The position numbers and the translations under genes were made by a program. A stretch of 64,000 bases of DNA from an uncultured Planctomycetaceae bacterium (GTDB lineage Bacteria > Planctomycetota > Planctomycetia > Planctomycetales > Planctomycetaceae), in contig CALFSX010000236.1 of NCBI GenBank assembly GCA_937916515.1, positions 1-64,000 on the forward strand, read 5' to 3'. Of the stretch, positions 61,890-64,000 are shown piece after piece. The notes below the pieces were generated by a model. It did no database searches, had not been told where the DNA came from, and saw nothing but the letters and a program-made list of their open reading frames with translations. Positions within the stretch are counted from its first letter, which is position 1. Every line of letters begins with the position of its first letter.

Positions 61890-64000
61890 TTAAACCGGAT
61901 CGATCCGCTTATTTGCAGACCGACCGATCAAAGGAATCATCGCTCCACCAATAATAATGGCCTGAATCGCCACAAACACGATCAACGCCAGCAAACGGCC
62001 TTCAGTAAAGCCATAGGTATGCAAACCGGCCTTCAATTCGTTCACGCCGAACCAGGACCACGCGGTGACAATATTTCCGAACATCGCCAGAACAGCGGTG
62101 CCGTAATCCTTCACCATCTTGTCCCAGCGAGCATGCAGAATGACGGCATTCCACATAACAATCAGCATCGCTCCGTTTTCTTTCGGGTCCCAACCCCAGA
62201 ATCGGCCCCAGGAATCGTCAGCCCATAGGCCGCCCAGCACAGTACCCACCAGGCTGAAGAACAAAGCAAAGCACAGCAGGCCGTAAATCGTACTTCCCAA
62301 CACATCAGTCGCCCGACGACGCCCAACGATTCTGGAACGATCGGCCAGATTAAAGACAGATGCAGCAAGGCCTCCCAAAGTCAGAAGGATGGCGGCCGAC
62401 TGAATCGTTTTCGTTGCCGCATTCTCTCTGATTGGCACATATTGCGGCCCTGCAAAGCGTTCATAAGTCAGCAAACCCAGATACCCCATTCCGGTAAATC
62501 CGGCGGCAAACGTGGCCGCATAACCCAAAGTGATGCAAACAACGTGCGTCGCCAACCAGAATTGAGTATCAAGAACGGCCTGCATCACGCCCAGCGTGTC
62601 ACCTTCATCGAGCGACAGGTAATGAGCAATCATCAAAGAGGCGGCTCCCACAGAAGCCCCCACAATATTGCCAATTCCGTTCTTTAGAAACAGCTCCATA
62701 AAGATCGCCGCACCAACAACGGCCCACCCAATGAAGATCGCGGACGAATAAAGATTTGTCACGGGCGGTCTGCCGGAAATCTGCATTCGAACAATCAAAG
62801 CATACGAATGCAGAGCGAACGCCAGAATCATCAGCAACAGGCCGCTGTTGCGAAGAACCTTCGGCCACACAATCCAGCAAAGAAACGATAGAATCAGAAT
62901 CGGCAGGTAAAGATAGATGGCCTTCATGAAGGGTTCATAGAAGTTGAAGAACGCTTCTTTTTCCAACAGCGAAGCATCCATGTGTTTCACATCCGTCGAT
63001 GCCAGGTAACCTCGATAATCCTTCACACTGGCATTGAAGGCTTCCACATCACCCACCTTCCAGGCAGACAACATGGCAACCATCGACTCCGTGCTTTTCG
63101 CAAACGTGCTGGTTTTGTCGCTAGTGTAAACCAAGCCACCTGCGCGAGATTCAAGATCGACCAGTAGAATGTCCACCAGCTCTTCATTCATCTTCGACGC
63201 CAGAGCCTTTTCGTCATCGACACCAATCGCCCGCAGGTTTGATCGAATCTTTTCAAGTCGCTTGTCGCCTTGTCTTTGCTGCAGTGTTTCAAACACCTGA
63301 AACAAATCAGACGATGTACGTTCTGTGGCGATCTCGCTGAAATCTGTGTCCGACAACCCGGCAACCATTTCGTCAACGGTTGCCCCGGCTTCAGCGTTAC
63401 CGATGATCGTCAGAATACGTTTCAAGAACGGATCCTGGATTGACGTGGCAGCTTCCTGAGCTCGCAACTTTAACGCACCTGCAGCAACTTCAGTGCCCTC
63501 ATCTTTCGCCGTCGTTTCCAAAGATGCCTGCAGAATTGCGGCACTGCCTGAAACGGCATCAACGACCAGTTTCCGAGGCAACTTACTCTTGATGTAGTCT
63601 TTCACATCCTGAGCATTGCTAAGTCCAGCTTCGCGGAATTCCACGGCAACATTATGAATCGCACTGGCCCCGATCAGTGTTTCCCAGGATCGCTGTTCAC
63701 TGTCCAGCCCCGTCGGAACGGCCATAATTGCGGGGCTGTTCCCCAGACGTTCAAGAACCCACCACGCCGTGACCATGGAATCCAGTAGACCGTCTGTACT
63801 GCGAACCAGAAAATAGTTTTGCAGCGATTCAACTCGACCGACCGTTCTAAACAGTTTGACAACGCGGCGCTGCAACTGAGTCATGCGATGCTGCTGTTCC
63901 TGCATTTCCAGCTTCAGGCCATCATTATTGAATTGTTCCAGTTCGCTAAGGTTCGCCTGAATTTCCTCAAGCGAATACACCAGCCCGGCGCGTTTTTCGA
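61890..64000 (-). CDS. CcsA/CcmF-type cytochrome c assembly protein, cut at the window edge
   Basis: The gene is incomplete at the right edge; the visible part is 703 codons and reads open to 64000. Residues from about 340 onward form the transmembrane part with the heme-handling W-x-W-D-P-K-E motif (F-W-G-W-D-P-K-E-N-G-A) and conserved His in L-H-A-R-W-D and L-H-T-Y-G-F. The first 330 residues are helical, charged and unusual for CcsA, which is normally about 300 residues. It would deliver heme for attachment to cytochromes c. The apparent start at 63980 is a Val codon inside the frame. Confidence 0.88.
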   Translation of the reverse strand, partial: EKRAGLVYSLEEIQANLSELEQFNNDGLKLEMQEQQHRMTQLQRRVVKLFRTVGRVESLQNYFLVRSTDGLLDSMVTAWWVLERLGNSPAIMAVPTGLDSEQRSWETLIGASAIHNVAVEFREAGLSNAQDVKDYIKSKLPRKLVVDAVSGSAAILQASLETTAKDEGTEVAAGALKLRAQEAATSIQDPFLKRILTIIGNAEAGATVDEMVAGLSDTDFSEIATERTSSDLFQVFETLQQRQGDKRLEKIRSNLRAIGVDDEKALASKMNEELVDILLVDLESRAGGLVYTSDKTSTFAKSTESMVAMLSAWKVGDVEAFNASVKDYRGYLASTDVKHMDASLLEKEAFFNFYEPFMKAIYLYLPILILSFLCWIVWPKVLRNSGLLLMILAFALHSYALIVRMQISGRPPVTNLYSSAIFIGWAVVGAAIFMELFLKNGIGNIVGASVGAASLMIAHYLSLDEGDTLGVMQAVLDTQFWLATHVVCITLGYAATFAAGFTGMGYLGLLTYERFAGPQYVPIRENAATKTIQSAAILLTLGGLAASVFNLADRSRIVGRRRATDVLGSTIYGLLCFALFFSLVGTVLGGLWADDSWGRFWGWDPKENGAMLIVMWNAVILHARWDKMVKDYGTAVLAMFGNIVTAWSWFGVNELKAGLHTYGFTEGRLLALIVFVAIQAIIIGGAMIPLIGRSANKRIDPV

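Noticed and set aside
1-64000. CRISPR array, tRNA, rRNA, transposase
   Set aside because: No regularly spaced repeats with unique spacers, no tRNA-like end motifs and no transposase frame were seen by eye; this was not a computed search.

Overview
The window looks like a chromosomal segment of a planctomycete (Planctomycetota, Planctomycetaceae-like). The signs are four secreted formylglycine-type sulfatase domains, PQQ-like propeller proteins that begin with a W-P-Q-W-R-G type motif, an MJ0042-like zinc ribbon joined to a DUF1559-like domain, an orphan formylmethanofuran dehydrogenase subunit B (archaeal-type C1 metabolism), a small lipoprotein with an LHELQPHRLWR motif, and generally loose, short-operon gene packing. 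This taxonomic call is inference from gene content. No rRNA, tRNA, CRISPR array or intact transposase was recognised. Layout: 1-4263 holds two secreted enzymes or propellers. 4491-10122 is a four-gene minus-strand operon: zinc-ribbon GTPase, GAP1-like membrane protein, tail-anchored helical protein, and a PilB/GspE ATPase carrying an N-terminal GYF_2-like domain. It is the most interesting multigene unit here. 10483-15912 is a TetR-adaptor-RND efflux operon with two palindromic operators upstream. 16158-18733 holds a methyltransferase and fhcB. 18985-23963 is a carbohydrate cluster (sulfatase, sulfatase-esterase fusion, SASA-type acetylesterase) suited to sulfated, acylated polysaccharides. 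24199-29981 holds a zinc-ribbon/DUF1559-like gene split by an in-frame amber codon, a DUF5685/Cys-rich/NfeD-like fusion, and a large secreted protein of unknown function. 30260-39441 holds a DUF1294 protein, a 1352-residue barrel plus beta-helix surface protein, Mfd and an FKBP lipoprotein. 39465-44556 holds two more sulfatases (one with an aberrant C-N-C-S-R motif) and a Uma2 nuclease. 44680-50722 holds YchF, a KAS III-like thiolase-fold enzyme, a tiny conserved-looking gene, FloA flotillin, RidA and a D-2-hydroxyacid dehydrogenase. 50712-57032 holds secreted binding and hydrolase proteins and a coupled jelly-roll/PQQ-propeller pair. 57237-64000 holds CrcB, a MATE pump, a class V aminotransferase, glutathione peroxidase, a heme-copper oxidase subunit III-like protein and a CcsA-type cytochrome c assembly protein cut by the window edge. 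Across the window runs a dispersed repeat of about 90-140 bp (four copies, at 23994, 40731, 49541 and 54481). It starts with a small hairpin and carries a strongly conserved right core. Three of the four copies coincide with stop codons of flanking genes.
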